Numbered from the stretch's first letter, positions 16,958 to 25,989 are shown. The stretch: DNA of 64,000 nt from Merdimonas faecis (GCF_001754075.1 NZ_MIEH01000015.1:1-64000); one strand, 5' to 3'. A program made the numbers and translations. The notes: generated by a model not told the origin, from the sequence alone.

Positions 16958-17362
16958 ATGAAAGACGAAAATTGCATTTTTTGTAAACTTGCAGGAGGAG
17001 AGATCCCTACCGCTACCCTGTATGAGGACGAGGATTTCCGAGTAATTCTGGATGCAAATCCTGCGGCAAAAGGACATGCGCTTATTATTCCCAAGGAGCA
17101 TTATGCAAATCTGTATGAGCTGGATGATGAGCTGGCAGGGAAGGTGCTGGTGCTGGCGAAGAAGATGATCACAAAGCTTACAGATATCCTGGGCTGCGAC
17201 GGTTATAATATCGTGCAGAATAACGGAGAGGCCGCCGGACAGACAGTGTTCCATTTTCATATGCATTTGATCCCGAGATTTAAGGATGACGGAGTAGGAG
17301 TGACCTGGAAGATGGGCGAGCTGACGGAGGAAGATAAAAACGACATCCTGTCAAAAATGTAA
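16958..17362 (+). CDS. HIT family nucleotide hydrolase/transferase
   Basis: A 134-residue histidine-triad protein. The catalytic HFHMHLIPR (His-x-His-x-His) motif is near residue 110, and the N-terminal CIFCKLAGGEIP segment gives the zinc-type Cys pair of HINT-branch proteins. Substrates are usually AMP-lysine or other nucleoside phosphoramidates. ATG 16958 is preferred over an upstream in-frame extension, which would run through the promoter. Followed 23 bp later by a sigma-factor gene, perhaps co-transcribed. Confidence 0.88.
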   Translation: MKDENCIFCKLAGGEIPTATLYEDEDFRVILDANPAAKGHALIIPKEHYANLYELDDELAGKVLVLAKKMITKLTDILGCDGYNIVQNNGEAAGQTVFHFHMHLIPRFKDDGVGVTWKMGELTEEDKNDILSKM

Positions 17363-17385
17363 CAAAGGAAGAGAAGGATAAAGGT

Positions 17386-17946
17386 GTGAGGGCGGAGACA
17401 GAAGGAAGAGGAGTATTTGATTCCATTTATGAAGCAAATATAGAAACCATCTATCTGACGGCGAAAAGATATACACGAAATCATCATGCGGCAGAGGAGA
17501 TAGCACAAGATACGTTTCTGAAACTCTTCCGGAATATGGAACATACAAATATCGAGGCTGCAAAGCCGTGGCTGATTCTGACCGCAAAGTATGCGGCAAT
17601 GAACTGGAGAAGAGATACGGCGCGTGAATATCTTGTTGCCGAGTTTACGGAGGAAGAGGAACGCAGGATATCAAAATCTGTGGAAGATCCTGAAGAAATT
17701 CTGATCCGTAGACTGAAGGAGAAAGAGTTTACTGAGCTGACCGGGGATATATTTGCGGCGTTATATCGTAAAAATCAGCGGTGGTACGATGCGATCACGA
17801 TCGTTTATGTGCTGGAGAAACCACAAAAGGAAGTAGCAGAGACCATGGGAATGGATCTGGAATCGTTTCATAGTATGCTCTACAGAGCGAAGCAGTGGAT
17901 ACGGGAGAAATACAAAGAGAGATATGACAAACTCCAGGGAGAATGA
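17386..17946 (+). CDS. Sigma-70 family (ECF-like) RNA polymerase sigma factor
   Basis: A 186-residue protein with a sigma-70 region 2 (about 10-75: YLTAKRYTRNHHAAEEIAQDTFLKLFRN) and a region 4-like helix-turn-helix (about 135-180: KPQKEVAETMGMDLESFHSMLYRAKQWI). Region 4 is somewhat divergent. GTG start at 17386 after GAGAAGGATAAAGG. No anti-sigma gene is adjacent on this strand; the membrane DUF4367 protein at 19214 is a candidate partner, but murG lies between. Target promoters unknown. Confidence 0.78.
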   Translation: MRAETEGRGVFDSIYEANIETIYLTAKRYTRNHHAAEEIAQDTFLKLFRNMEHTNIEAAKPWLILTAKYAAMNWRRDTAREYLVAEFTEEEERRISKSVEDPEEILIRRLKEKEFTELTGDIFAALYRKNQRWYDAITIVYVLEKPQKEVAETMGMDLESFHSMLYRAKQWIREKYKERYDKLQGE

Positions 17947-17949
17947 AAA

Positions 17950-17982
17950 CCCCCGCAGCTGACCCGTGTGGTCAGGCGGGGG
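17950..17982 (-). terminator. Terminator of murG (convergent region)
   Basis: CCCCCGC...CTGAC CCGTGTG GTCAG GCGGGGG hairpin. On the minus strand the stem is followed by TTTTCATT, so it best fits the end of murG; it may also stop the sigma-factor transcript from the other side. Confidence 0.7.
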
Positions 17983-17988
17983 CAGATA

Positions 17989-19056
17989 TTAAGCATTTGC
18001 CACAGACTCGATCAGATCAATGATAGTATCAATAGAATTCTGCTGCGGAGACTGCTTCATGGCATTAATATAGGATTCCCGGTTTTCGTATAATTCATGG
18101 ATGGCATCCAGAAGAACCTTCTGATTCAGAGAATCTTCTTCCAGTACCATGCTGTAGCCCTGGCGTTCAAAAGAGCGGGCATTGAGGATCTGATCGCCCC
18201 GGCTCTGGGACGCAGGAAGAGGAATCAAAAGATTAGGCTTGTGCAGGGCAAGCAGTTCGCAGATAGCATTAGCCCCCGCACGGGAGATCACAAGATCTGT
18301 CAGGGCAAATAAATCTTTTAATTCATCTTTGATGTATTCAAACTGAGCGTAGCCTTCAAGATCTTTAAGTGAACTGTCTACCTTGCCTTTTCCGCAAAGG
18401 TGTACGACCTGGAAGGATTTTAAAAGCTCAGGCAGGACGCTGCGGACCGCTTCATTTACAGCGACGGATCCAAGGCTTCCTCCAATGACCAGAATGACCG
18501 GTTTGTCGGAAGTGAATTTTAAAAACTCCTTTGCCTTATACTTATCACCGGATAATAATTCCTGCCGGATAGGGGAACCGGTAAGAACAGCTTTTCCTTC
18601 CGGAAGATGCTCCAGGGTTTCTGGAAAGTTGCAGCATACCTTTGTAGCAGAAGGAAGAGCCAGTTTATTGGCAAGACCGGGTGTCATATCCGATTCATGG
18701 ATGATCACGGGAACCTTTTTGCCCTTCCCGGCCATGACTACCGGGACAGAGACAAAGCCTCCCTTTGAAAAGATCACATCCGGATCTAATATTTTGATCA
18801 GCCGTTTGGCTTCACCAAGCCCTTTCAGAACACGGAAGGGATCCGTAAAATTCTGAACACTGAAATAGCGGCGCAGTTTCCCGGAAGAGATTCCGTGATA
18901 AGGAATTCCGAACTGCTCGATCAGTTCCTTTTCGATACCGTTATAAGAACCGATATAGTGGATATCATATTGTAATTCCTTAAGCCGCGGCAGTAATGCA
19001 ATGTTAGGAGTAACGTGGCCGGCAGTGCCGCCACCGGTTAAGATAATACGTTTCAT
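17989..19056 (-). CDS. murG: UDP-GlcNAc:lipid I GlcNAc transferase MurG
   Basis: Glycosyltransferase family 28 enzyme that adds GlcNAc to lipid I to make lipid II on the inner face of the membrane. The 355-residue product has the N-terminal TGGGTAGHVTPNIAL loop (about 5-19), the acceptor-side GGFVSVP segment and the donor-binding GGSLGS and ISRAGANAICEL motifs. Start set at ATG 19056 (MKRIILTGGG) because GGGAGGT lies 6 bases upstream; a 10-residue longer frame lacks a site. It stands alone here instead of in the usual division/cell-wall cluster, fitting the separate murG type of Lachnospiraceae. Confidence 0.93.
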   Translation of the reverse strand: MKRIILTGGGTAGHVTPNIALLPRLKELQYDIHYIGSYNGIEKELIEQFGIPYHGISSGKLRRYFSVQNFTDPFRVLKGLGEAKRLIKILDPDVIFSKGGFVSVPVVMAGKGKKVPVIIHESDMTPGLANKLALPSATKVCCNFPETLEHLPEGKAVLTGSPIRQELLSGDKYKAKEFLKFTSDKPVILVIGGSLGSVAVNEAVRSVLPELLKSFQVVHLCGKGKVDSSLKDLEGYAQFEYIKDELKDLFALTDLVISRAGANAICELLALHKPNLLIPLPASQSRGDQILNARSFERQGYSMVLEEDSLNQKVLLDAIHELYENRESYINAMKQSPQQNSIDTIIDLIESVANA

Positions 19057-19119
19057 AAAGACCTCCCAAGCTAATATACGTATCATATGCTGTGATGAAG
19101 CATATTCTATATCTTATAT

Positions 19120-19147
19120 ATTATACGTTACCTGTAGCTTTGGTCAA
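19120..19147 (-). promoter_or_regulatory. Promoter of murG
   Basis: On the minus strand TTGACC (19142-19147), 16-bp spacer, TATAAT (19120-19125). Confidence 0.7.
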
Positions 19148-19213
19148 GAGAAAGAACGTCCTGCGTGACACAAGATGCATGATAAAAATGCATATAATAA
19201 TGGGGAAAGAAAT

Positions 19214-20140
19214 ATGGAGAAAAAGAAAGACATGCTGGAACAGCATCTCGCCGAAAATTTTATAGAGCTGGCAAAAGAGGAAGAACAGCAGATAAATCAT
19301 ATAAAAAATCATGGATCCGAAGATGACATCCGTATGCCGGAAGGCACTAAAGAAGCTATCCGTGCAAAGTTGGATGATGAGATAGAAAAAATCAAAGAAG
19401 CCGAAAGAGAAGAGATCTACAGCCGCCTCTCCGAAGAGGACCGCTATGCTCTGGAGCGTGGACGGAAAATCATTCAGGAGGAAAAAGAGCGGGCGAAAGC
19501 AAATGGAACAGAAGAAATGCCCGCAGAAGAATCCACAAAGAAGCATACAAGAAAGAGGCATGGCCGCAAACCATGGAAGATATATATTGCTGTGGCAGCA
19601 GTGCTCGTAACGATGGGAGCTGTTGGCATCACTGCGGTTGGTGGGCCAGAACAGATGATTATGATGGTCAGACAGGCAGTTGGGGACAGAGAAGTAGAGA
19701 AAGTCAACTCCAGTGACGAGAATCTTGTGATTGTGGAGGAAGACGAAGAAGAGGCATATCAGAAAATTAGTGATGAGTTTGGGGTAGAGCCGGTAAAAAT
19801 ATTTGGACGGCCAGAGGATATGTATTTTGATAGAATGGTTTTCGATGAAGCGAAGCAAACAGCAGAATTGTGGTATGAGTTAGAACAAGAAGCTATTGTT
19901 TATTTTGTTGATGCGTCGTATAGAGGTGCGTCATGGGGAATGGATATAGAGGATAAAATAGTTAGTTCTCAGATTAAGGAGATAGATAATTGTAAAATAG
20001 AAATTAAGGAATATGAGATTTCGGATGAACAAAGAAGATATTCGGCGCAATTTAGCTATAAGGGGTTAGAATATTTTTTGATTGGTTCTATGAAACAAAA
20101 TGATTTAGAAATAATTTTAGAAAATTTGCATTTTTATTAA
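19214..20140 (+). CDS. Membrane-anchored DUF4367 protein
   Basis: 308 residues. A cytoplasmic, Glu/Lys-rich helical part (1-115) is followed by one transmembrane helix (about 119-138) and an extracytoplasmic DUF4367 domain ending SYKGLEYFLIGSMKQNDLEIILENLHFY. DUF4367 proteins are often encoded beside sigma factors and may act as anti-sigma or sensor proteins. ATG 19214 with GGGGAAAG upstream is chosen. Odd: up to about 19780 codon use is GC-rich like the neighbours, but the last 350 bases are strongly AT-rich, as if the sensor domain had been replaced by foreign DNA. Confidence 0.72.
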   Translation: MEKKKDMLEQHLAENFIELAKEEEQQINHIKNHGSEDDIRMPEGTKEAIRAKLDDEIEKIKEAEREEIYSRLSEEDRYALERGRKIIQEEKERAKANGTEEMPAEESTKKHTRKRHGRKPWKIYIAVAAVLVTMGAVGITAVGGPEQMIMMVRQAVGDREVEKVNSSDENLVIVEEDEEEAYQKISDEFGVEPVKIFGRPEDMYFDRMVFDEAKQTAELWYELEQEAIVYFVDASYRGASWGMDIEDKIVSSQIKEIDNCKIEIKEYEISDEQRRYSAQFSYKGLEYFLIGSMKQNDLEIILENLHFY

Positions 20141-20212
20141 GAATAGCGTCAGTTTTTGTCTATGTATGTGTTTATATTATGAGGGAATAGTGAGTGAAAA
20201 GGGAGGTGAGAC

Positions 20213-20695
20213 TTGAAAAAGAAAATTCTGTCAGCTTGCTGTGTGGCCCTGTTGGTTTTCAGCATGCCATTTTTTTCAGCAGGGCAAGTAAAAGCGGCGA
20301 CTGACAAGCCTATTTTAGATGGTTCAGAGTTGACTCATGATAATGAGTCCGTTGGGGATGATGTAAAAATTACCAGAGGAGAAGATCTGATGGCGGGGTA
20401 CTCCAAAGTAGTTCGCTTAGGACCAGGAAAAATTTATGCTGGGGGAACGACTATTGCAGCTCATACAGTAGAACGTATAAAAGTATCTGTTATGGTAGAG
20501 AGAGCACAAGAAGGAGATACCGAGTGGACATTTTATGATAGTTGGAAAAAAGAAAATGAAAATACAGATCGCGTAGGATCCAACCGTACCTTAGAGGTAG
20601 AAGGCGGATACTATTATCGCGTTAGATGTACACATTCCGCTAACGATGATGTCAGCAGTTCCTTCACCGACGGTGTCTACGTAGAAGAACCATAA
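20213..20695 (+). CDS. Secreted DUF6147-like protein
   Basis: A 160-residue exported protein: signal peptide about 1-29 (MKKKILSACCVALLVFSMPF..., cleavage near VKAA), then a beta-rich domain with RLGPGKIYAGGTTIAAHTVERIKVSVMVER and GGYYYRVRCTHSA. The pattern resembles DUF6147, small secreted proteins of gut Lachnospiraceae with no known role. TTG start at 20213 after GGGAGGTGA. The single mature-region Cys leaves no disulfide pair. Follows the AT-rich end of the DUF4367 gene and shares its slightly lower GC content. Confidence 0.65.
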   Translation: MKKKILSACCVALLVFSMPFFSAGQVKAATDKPILDGSELTHDNESVGDDVKITRGEDLMAGYSKVVRLGPGKIYAGGTTIAAHTVERIKVSVMVERAQEGDTEWTFYDSWKKENENTDRVGSNRTLEVEGGYYYRVRCTHSANDDVSSSFTDGVYVEEP

Positions 20696-20769
20696 CCATC
20701 TAAACGAAACAGAGAAGGAAACTATTTAACTAACAAAATTTATACACCGGTTAACCGGTATGACGTGGA

Positions 20770-20918
20770 GCCGGGGAGGCTGTGGGGCGCGCTGTTACGG
20801 CGCAAGTTGTTTATTTTATTAAGAATTAAAAATTAAATAAATCCTTACATTGAGAAACCGTAAGGCCCACGTTACGGGCTGAAGACGTCGCGACAGCGCG
20901 TCCCACAGCCTTCCTGGC
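20770..20918 (+). repeat. Structured 149-bp element with 26-bp inverted ends
   Basis: Left arm 20770-20795 and right arm 20893-20918 pair over 26 bp with no mismatch if G:U pairs are allowed (three G:U), and pairing continues seven further positions inward with one A:C mismatch. The loop contains a CCGTAA/TTACGG hairpin near 20860-20880 and AT-rich sequence. A separate 14-bp palindrome ACCGGTTAACCGGT (20746-20759) lies just before it. G:U rather than mismatch differences suggest selection for plus-strand RNA structure, though a MITE is also possible. Confidence 0.6.
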
Positions 20919-20958
20919 CAATGTCTATGAACAAAACGCAAAGGGTTCAAAAAGAAAA

Positions 20959-20985
20959 GGATGCGGCGCCATGCCGCATCCTTTT
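20959..20985. terminator. Bidirectional terminator
   Basis: GGATGCGG (20959-20966) and CCGCATCC (20974-20981) with T5 on the plus side and TTTTCTTTTT on the minus side, between the secreted-protein region and the convergent TSCPD gene. Confidence 0.8.
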
Positions 20986-20991
20986 TACGCA

Positions 20992-21234
20992 CTATTCGCC
21001 GATTGCCTGTTTCAGGGCGTAAGAAAGCTGATCCGGGCAGGATGTCGCTTTATTTCCGCAGCGGATTCCCTGCAGCCTTGAGATCGCCTCGTGGACATCC
21101 ATCCCTCTTACCAGGTGGGAGATCCCTTGAGTATTGCCGCTGCACCCGCCGACAAATTCTACATTTTTAACGATATTTCCATCCAATTCTACGTGGATCA
21201 GGCGGGAACAGACCCCGTGTGGTATATATTCCAT
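20992..21234 (-). CDS. TSCPD-domain protein (TIGR03905 family)
   Basis: An 80-residue soluble protein with four conserved cysteines (GVCSR, GGCSGNTQGI, IRCGNKATSCPDQL), matching the small TSCPD family related to the C-terminal domain of class II ribonucleotide reductase. The cysteines suggest metal or Fe-S binding. Function unknown. The ATG at 21234 (MEYIPHGV) fits the family N-terminus; GGAGGAGG is 12 bases upstream, a little far. Monocistronic on the minus strand. Confidence 0.8.
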   Translation of the reverse strand: MEYIPHGVCSRLIHVELDGNIVKNVEFVGGCSGNTQGISHLVRGMDVHEAISRLQGIRCGNKATSCPDQLSYALKQAIGE

Positions 21235-21407
21235 ATCAATGATGCCTCCTCCTTCGAAATCTAAAGAGATTATAACAGAAAATATTGCAGTTCTCAAGGG
21301 ATTCTGCTAGAGTGAAAGGCAGAAGCCCCAGCAGTTGCAGGCTGCCGGAGCTTTATTTACTGGAGCGTTAGCAGAGTTTTCATAAAAATCACAGAAGGAG
21401 GACGAAG

Positions 21408-22103
21408 ATGAGGACAGGAATCATTGGAGCAATGGAGGATGAGGTAGCCGCTCTGAAGGAAGCCATGGACGTTCGTGCGGTGACGGAGATCGCATCCATG
21501 GAGTTTGTAGAAGGGACATTGGAAGGACAGGACGTGGTAGTAGTACGCAGCGGGATCGGAAAGGTCAATGCCGGGATCTGCGCCCAGATCCTGGCCCAGC
21601 ATTTTCAGGTGTCCAGGCTGATCAACACAGGAATTGCAGGCTCCTTAGACGCCGGGATTGATATCGGGGACATGGTGATCTCCACAGATGCGGTACAGCA
21701 TGATGTGGACGCAGAAGCATTTGGCTATCCGCTGGGACAGATTCCTCAGATGGATGTGCTGGCATTTCCGGCGGATCCGGAGCTTGTAAAGAAGGCGGAA
21801 GAGGCAAACCGGAGAGCCAATCCGGATATCCAGACCTTTACCGGACGCATTGCCAGCGGGGACCAGTTTATCGGCAGACAGGAGCAGAAAGACCGGATCC
21901 GGGACACATTCCATCCGCTCTGCGTGGAGATGGAGGGGGCGGCAATCGCTCAGGCGGCATATCTGAACAAAGTTTCGTGTGTCATCATTCGTGCGATTTC
22001 GGATAAAGCCGACAACAGTGCGGTCATGGATTATCCGGCCTTCGAAAAGCAGGCAATCGCCCACAGCGTGGCGCTGGTCAGAGAATTGATGAGATCACTG
22101 TAA
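21408..22103 (+). CDS. mtnN: 5'-methylthioadenosine/S-adenosylhomocysteine nucleosidase
   Basis: Cleaves MTA and SAH to adenine plus the thioribose product, clearing SAM by-products and feeding autoinducer-2 or methionine salvage. The 231-residue product starts MRTGIIGAMEDEV, has the VRSGIGKVNAG and INTGIAGSL nucleotide-binding signatures, the VEMEGAAIAQ ribose-binding segment and the catalytic Asp in RAISDKAD. GAAGGAGGACGAAG precedes the ATG. Stands alone between a minus-strand gene and the next membrane protein gene. Confidence 0.95.
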   Translation: MRTGIIGAMEDEVAALKEAMDVRAVTEIASMEFVEGTLEGQDVVVVRSGIGKVNAGICAQILAQHFQVSRLINTGIAGSLDAGIDIGDMVISTDAVQHDVDAEAFGYPLGQIPQMDVLAFPADPELVKKAEEANRRANPDIQTFTGRIASGDQFIGRQEQKDRIRDTFHPLCVEMEGAAIAQAAYLNKVSCVIIRAISDKADNSAVMDYPAFEKQAIAHSVALVRELMRSL

Positions 22104-22189
22104 AAACATTTTAAAAAGTTTTAGACAAAATATAATATAGTTTGACAGGATCCGCCGGGATCTGTGCGGAACTTGTAGAACGCTTTTTA

Positions 22190-22236
22190 GGCGCTCCTTT
22201 TGATTTTCCAGTATAATGCAAATCAAAAGGAGGGCT
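22190..22236 (+). promoter_or_regulatory. Hairpin enclosing a TATAAT box and masking a ribosome-binding site
   Basis: Perfect 13-bp arms CTCCTTTTGATTT (22194-22206) and AAATCAAAAGGAG (22220-22232), with three more pairs outside one mismatch, followed by T5. The right arm is the ribosome-binding site of the gene at 22243, and the loop holds TATAAT (22212-22217). The design is the same as upstream of cwlD (3513-3564). Confidence 0.6.
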
Positions 22237-22242
22237 TTTTAT

Positions 22243-23064
22243 ATGTTAGAAGTGATATTGGAGGGGCGCATCTTATATGTGCTGATGGGGATCGTAGCGG
22301 CCGTGGGTATCTTAAGCAAGATTGCGGTCAACCTTTCGCTGAAACGGCTGGTGTGGGCGGCGGGTAATATGAATAAAAGCAATCACCCGCTGATGCGGCT
22401 GGTAAAAGCCAAGTTTGAACACGCCTGTATGGTAAGCGATACTGTGGAAAATGTGGGAGTATTTGTGGATAAGTACCTGTATGAGTACCGGGTTCTGGGA
22501 ATGAAGCTTCATACCTTAAGGCGGCTGGAAAAAGCGTCTGCGGCAGGATGTCTTTTGCTGGGAGCAGCAGGGGCAGCAGGCTGGTATGCCCTGGAGGGCA
22601 TGGGCGATGCGGTGCTCCGTGCGGGGGCGGCAGGAGCAGTTCTTGCGATAGCAGTGTACCTGTTCCATCTGACTACAGATGAGGGGTATCGTCTGAAAGC
22701 AGTGAAAAATTATATGGTAGACTATCTGGAAAATGTATGCCGCCGTAAGTATGAAAAGGCATACCAGAAAGAGATCCAGGTCATGGCGCCGGAGGCGCAC
22801 GGGACAGAAAGCTTTCAGAAAGTGGACGAGCCGGAAGGAACCCCGGTCAGAGAAACCAGGGTCACAGAGGGACGGAATCAGGAGGCAATCGACGCGGCAA
22901 TTGAAAAGGGATCAGAAAGGATCCAGAATATAAAACAGGAGCCGGCGGTATTGGCGCAGGCAAAAGAAGAGCAGGCAGAAGTACAGGCTTCGGAGAAGCA
23001 GGAGAAAAAAGCCGTGGACAAGGACGTGCTGATCCGGCAGATCCTGGAGGAGTACATGGCCTGA
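22243..23064 (+). CDS. Unknown membrane protein with cytoplasmic coiled-coil tail (273 aa)
   Basis: I do not recognise the family. Visible: an N-terminal membrane helix (about 8-27), a soluble stretch (about 30-100) with several basic residues, two further hydrophobic Ala/Gly-rich helices (about 105-125 and 128-145), then a long charged tail (about 165-273) with Glu/Lys/Gln coiled-coil character ending DKDVLIRQILEEYMA. ATG 22243 follows AAAGGAGGG, which lies in a hairpin arm (22190-22236). It is between mtnN and pgi, each apparently with its own promoter. Confidence 0.65.
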   Translation: MLEVILEGRILYVLMGIVAAVGILSKIAVNLSLKRLVWAAGNMNKSNHPLMRLVKAKFEHACMVSDTVENVGVFVDKYLYEYRVLGMKLHTLRRLEKASAAGCLLLGAAGAAGWYALEGMGDAVLRAGAAGAVLAIAVYLFHLTTDEGYRLKAVKNYMVDYLENVCRRKYEKAYQKEIQVMAPEAHGTESFQKVDEPEGTPVRETRVTEGRNQEAIDAAIEKGSERIQNIKQEPAVLAQAKEEQAEVQASEKQEKKAVDKDVLIRQILEEYMA

Positions 23065-23192
23065 CATACGTTCTGGACGAAGCGCTTGCGAAACGACCCT
23101 TGATTTGCTAATATAATAAATGTATGTATCGGCGTATGCCGAAGCACAAATTGGATAAACGCAAAGGATTAGGAATGGAAGGAGTCACGATC

Positions 23193-24539
23193 ATGAGTAA
23201 GGTTACGTTTGACTATTCAAAAGCAAAAACATTTATTTCAGACCACGAGATGGTATCTATGAAAAAGATCGCTGAAGCAGCAAAGGCAGAGCTTCTCGGA
23301 AGAGAAGGAGCGGGGAATGATTTCCTTGGATGGATCGATCTTCCGGTTAACTATGATAAGGAAGAGTTTGCGCGGATCAAACAGGCTGCGGTAAAGATCC
23401 AGAGTGATTCAGAGGTGCTTCTGGTAATCGGGATCGGAGGCTCTTACCTTGGCGCAAGAGCAGCAATCGAATTTTTGCGTCACAGCTTTTATAATATGGT
23501 ATCAAAAGAGATCCGCAAGACTCCGGAGATCTATTATGTAGGAAACAGTATCAGCAGCACGTATCTGAAGCATCTGATCGATGTGATCGGAGACAGAGAT
23601 TTCTCCGTGAACATTATTTCCAAATCCGGAACGACCACAGAGCCGGCCATCGCCTTCCGTATCTTTAAAGAAATGCTGGAAAAGAAATACGGCAAAGAGG
23701 AAGCGGCAAAGAGAATCTATGCAACGACTGATAAGGCAAGGGGAGCGTTAAAGAACCTGGCGACCGAAGAAGGATATGAGTCCTTTGTGGTACCGGATGA
23801 TGTAGGCGGACGTTTCTCTGTACTGACGGCAGTAGGCCTTCTTCCGATCGCGGTCAGCGGCGCGGATATCGACCAGCTGATGGCCGGAGCGGCAGCAGGA
23901 AGAGAGAGGGCGCTGAATGCGGACTTTGAGGAAAACGACGCGATGCAGTATGCGGCAGTCCGCAACATTTTGCTCCGGAAAGGAAAGACTGTTGAGATCC
24001 TGGCAAATTATGAGCCAAGCCTTCATTATGTATCTGAATGGTGGAAACAGCTCTACGGCGAGAGCGAAGGCAAGGATCAGAAAGGAATCTTCCCGGCATC
24101 TGTAGACCTGACCACAGACCTTCATTCCATGGGACAGTTCATCCAGGACGGCAACCGGATCCTGTACGAAACAGTCATGAATGTGGAAGAGTCAAAAGAA
24201 GAGATCATCATTCAGGAGGAGCCGGTAGATCTGGATGGATTAAACTATCTGGCAGGCAAAAATGTGGACTTTGTTAATAAGAGCGCGATGAACGGAACCG
24301 TGCTGGCGCATACAGACGGAAATGTGCCGAACCTGATGGTCAACATTCCGAGACAGGACGAGTTCTCCCTGGGAGAGTTGTTCTATTTCTTCGAGTTTGC
24401 CTGCGGAGTCAGCGGATATATTCTGGGTGTAAATCCATTTAACCAGCCAGGCGTGGAGAGCTATAAGAAAAACATGTTTGCGCTTCTTGGAAAGCCGGGC
24501 TATGAAAAAGAAAGAGAAGAACTGCTGAAGAGACTGTAG
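23193..24539 (+). CDS. pgi: Glucose-6-phosphate isomerase
   Basis: Interconverts glucose-6-phosphate and fructose-6-phosphate in glycolysis. The 448-residue product is the shorter Gram-positive form. Signatures: [31 protein letters not shown] (sugar-phosphate site), [14 protein letters not shown] and the C-terminal [15 protein letters not shown] with the catalytic Lys. ATG 23193 with GGAAGGAG upstream; a 23-residue upstream extension overlaps the promoter region (TATAAT at 23112-23117) and is unlikely. Confidence 0.96.
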   Translation: MSKVTFDYSKAKTFISDHEMVSMKKIAEAAKAELLGREGAGNDFLGWIDLPVNYDKEEFARIKQAAVKIQSDSEVLLVIGIGGSYLGARAAIEFLRHSFYNMVSKEIRKTPEIYYVGNSISSTYLKHLIDVIGDRDFSVNIISKSGTTTEPAIAFRIFKEMLEKKYGKEEAAKRIYATTDKARGALKNLATEEGYESFVVPDDVGGRFSVLTAVGLLPIAVSGADIDQLMAGAAAGRERALNADFEENDAMQYAAVRNILLRKGKTVEILANYEPSLHYVSEWWKQLYGESEGKDQKGIFPASVDLTTDLHSMGQFIQDGNRILYETVMNVEESKEEIIIQEEPVDLDGLNYLAGKNVDFVNKSAMNGTVLAHTDGNVPNLMVNIPRQDEFSLGELFYFFEFACGVSGYILGVNPFNQPGVESYKKNMFALLGKPGYEKEREELLKRL

Positions 24540-24546
24540 GGACAAG

Positions 24547-25989
24547 ATGAGTACATTGTTAGAAAAGCTGACGGCATATGGGGCCTCTGATTATTACGGG
24601 TTCCATATGCCGGGCCATAAACGGAAGCTGGACATGCTGGGGGGAGTTACACCCTGCCAGATCGATATCACAGAGATCGACGGGTTTGACGATCTGCATC
24701 ACGCAGAGGGTATCCTGAAAGAGGCCCAGGAACGGGCGGCAGAGACGTACCATGCAGACGAGACCCACTTTCTGGTCAATGGAAGCACGGTCGGAATCCT
24801 GAGTGCCATTCTGGGAGTGACCAGGAGAGGCGATGAGATCCTGGTGGCAAGAAACTGCCACAAATCGGTGTATCATGCCCTGGAAATGCAGGGGCTTCAT
24901 CCGGTGTATGTTTATCCGGGCTCCGATCCGGACACACAGCTGAATACAGAGATTTCCGCAGACAATATCCGGCGGGCGCTGGAAACGCATCCGTACATCC
25001 GGGCGGCAGTGATCGTATCGCCGACCTATGACGGGATAGTATCCGATGTGGAATCAATCGCAGAGGCGGTCCATGTGCATGACATTCCACTGATCGTGGA
25101 TGAGGCACACGGGGCGCATTTTGGCTTTCACCCCTGTTTTCCGGAAAATGCCAATCAAAAAGGCGCTGATATCGTGATCCACAGTCTGCACAAGACGCTT
25201 CCGTCTCTGACACAGACGGCACTTTTGCATATCAACGGAGAAAGAGTGGACCGGCGCAGAATACGAAAATATCTGCATATGCTGGAGTCCAGCAGTCCGT
25301 CCTATGTACTGATGGCAGGAATCGACGCCTGTATCCACATGCTGCGGGAGCGAAGGGAAGAGTTATTCGGGCCCTATGTGGAGATGCTGAAAAGGACAAG
25401 AAATGAGCTGGGAGCTTTAAAGCGCCTGCGGCTTGCGAAAGCGGATAACATGGAGCCTTCCAAGCTGGTGATCTCCTGCGCCGGCAGCGGAATTTCCAGC
25501 CGTGAGCTGTACCGGAAGCTCTTGGATGACTATCATCTGCAGCCCGAAATGCGGGCGGGCGGCTATGTGCTTCTGATGACATCCGTAGGTGATACGGAGG
25601 AAGGGATGGAGCGGCTTGTAAATGCTCTTTTTTCCATCGACAGAGAGGCAGAAGAGCGTCAAAAAGCCAAAGATGCCGTTTGGGAAGGTCAGATGGAGTG
25701 CCCGGGAGCCGGAGGTTTCCCGAGGCAGGAACTGATATATGCTCCGGGCGAAGCCGAGGATTTAAGAGAAAAAGATCCGGCCGGGATCCGAAAGGTTTCC
25801 TGGAAGGACTGTGTGGGTGAGGTGGCTATGGAGTATGCGTATCTCTATCCTCCGGGATGCCCGATGATCGTTCCGGGAGAAAGGGTGTCACAAGAGACGG
25901 CAGATATGTTACAATGGTATCAGGAACAGGGATTTGCCGTGGAAGGGCTTAAGGAAGATTCCTGGATCGAGGTGTGGAAGCATGGGTAA
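24547..25989 (+). CDS. Orn/Lys/Arg decarboxylase-family PLP enzyme
   Basis: Fold-type I PLP enzyme of the Orn/Lys/Arg decarboxylase family (Bacillus YaaO/SpeA type), 480 residues. The Schiff-base Lys is K216 in HSLHKTLPS, with VDEAHGAHFGFHP for cofactor binding just before. It lacks the N-terminal wing domain of enterobacterial inducible decarboxylases, as expected for the Gram-positive biosynthetic type. The C-terminal domain has the family motif YLYPPGCPMIVPGE. Substrate (arginine, lysine or ornithine) cannot be fixed by eye. Starts 8 bases after pgi and heads a tight cluster equivalent to Bacillus yaaO-tmk-holB-ricT-yabB-rsmI. Confidence 0.9.
   Translation: MSTLLEKLTAYGASDYYGFHMPGHKRKLDMLGGVTPCQIDITEIDGFDDLHHAEGILKEAQERAAETYHADETHFLVNGSTVGILSAILGVTRRGDEILVARNCHKSVYHALEMQGLHPVYVYPGSDPDTQLNTEISADNIRRALETHPYIRAAVIVSPTYDGIVSDVESIAEAVHVHDIPLIVDEAHGAHFGFHPCFPENANQKGADIVIHSLHKTLPSLTQTALLHINGERVDRRRIRKYLHMLESSSPSYVLMAGIDACIHMLRERREELFGPYVEMLKRTRNELGALKRLRLAKADNMEPSKLVISCAGSGISSRELYRKLLDDYHLQPEMRAGGYVLLMTSVGDTEEGMERLVNALFSIDREAEERQKAKDAVWEGQMECPGAGGFPRQELIYAPGEAEDLREKDPAGIRKVSWKDCVGEVAMEYAYLYPPGCPMIVPGERVSQETADMLQWYQEQGFAVEGLKEDSWIEVWKHG

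Noticed and set aside
17386-20140. Sigma factor (17386) and DUF4367 protein (19214) as one sigma/anti-sigma operon
   Set aside because: murG lies between them on the opposite strand with its own promoter and terminator, so co-transcription is excluded, though a functional link remains possible.
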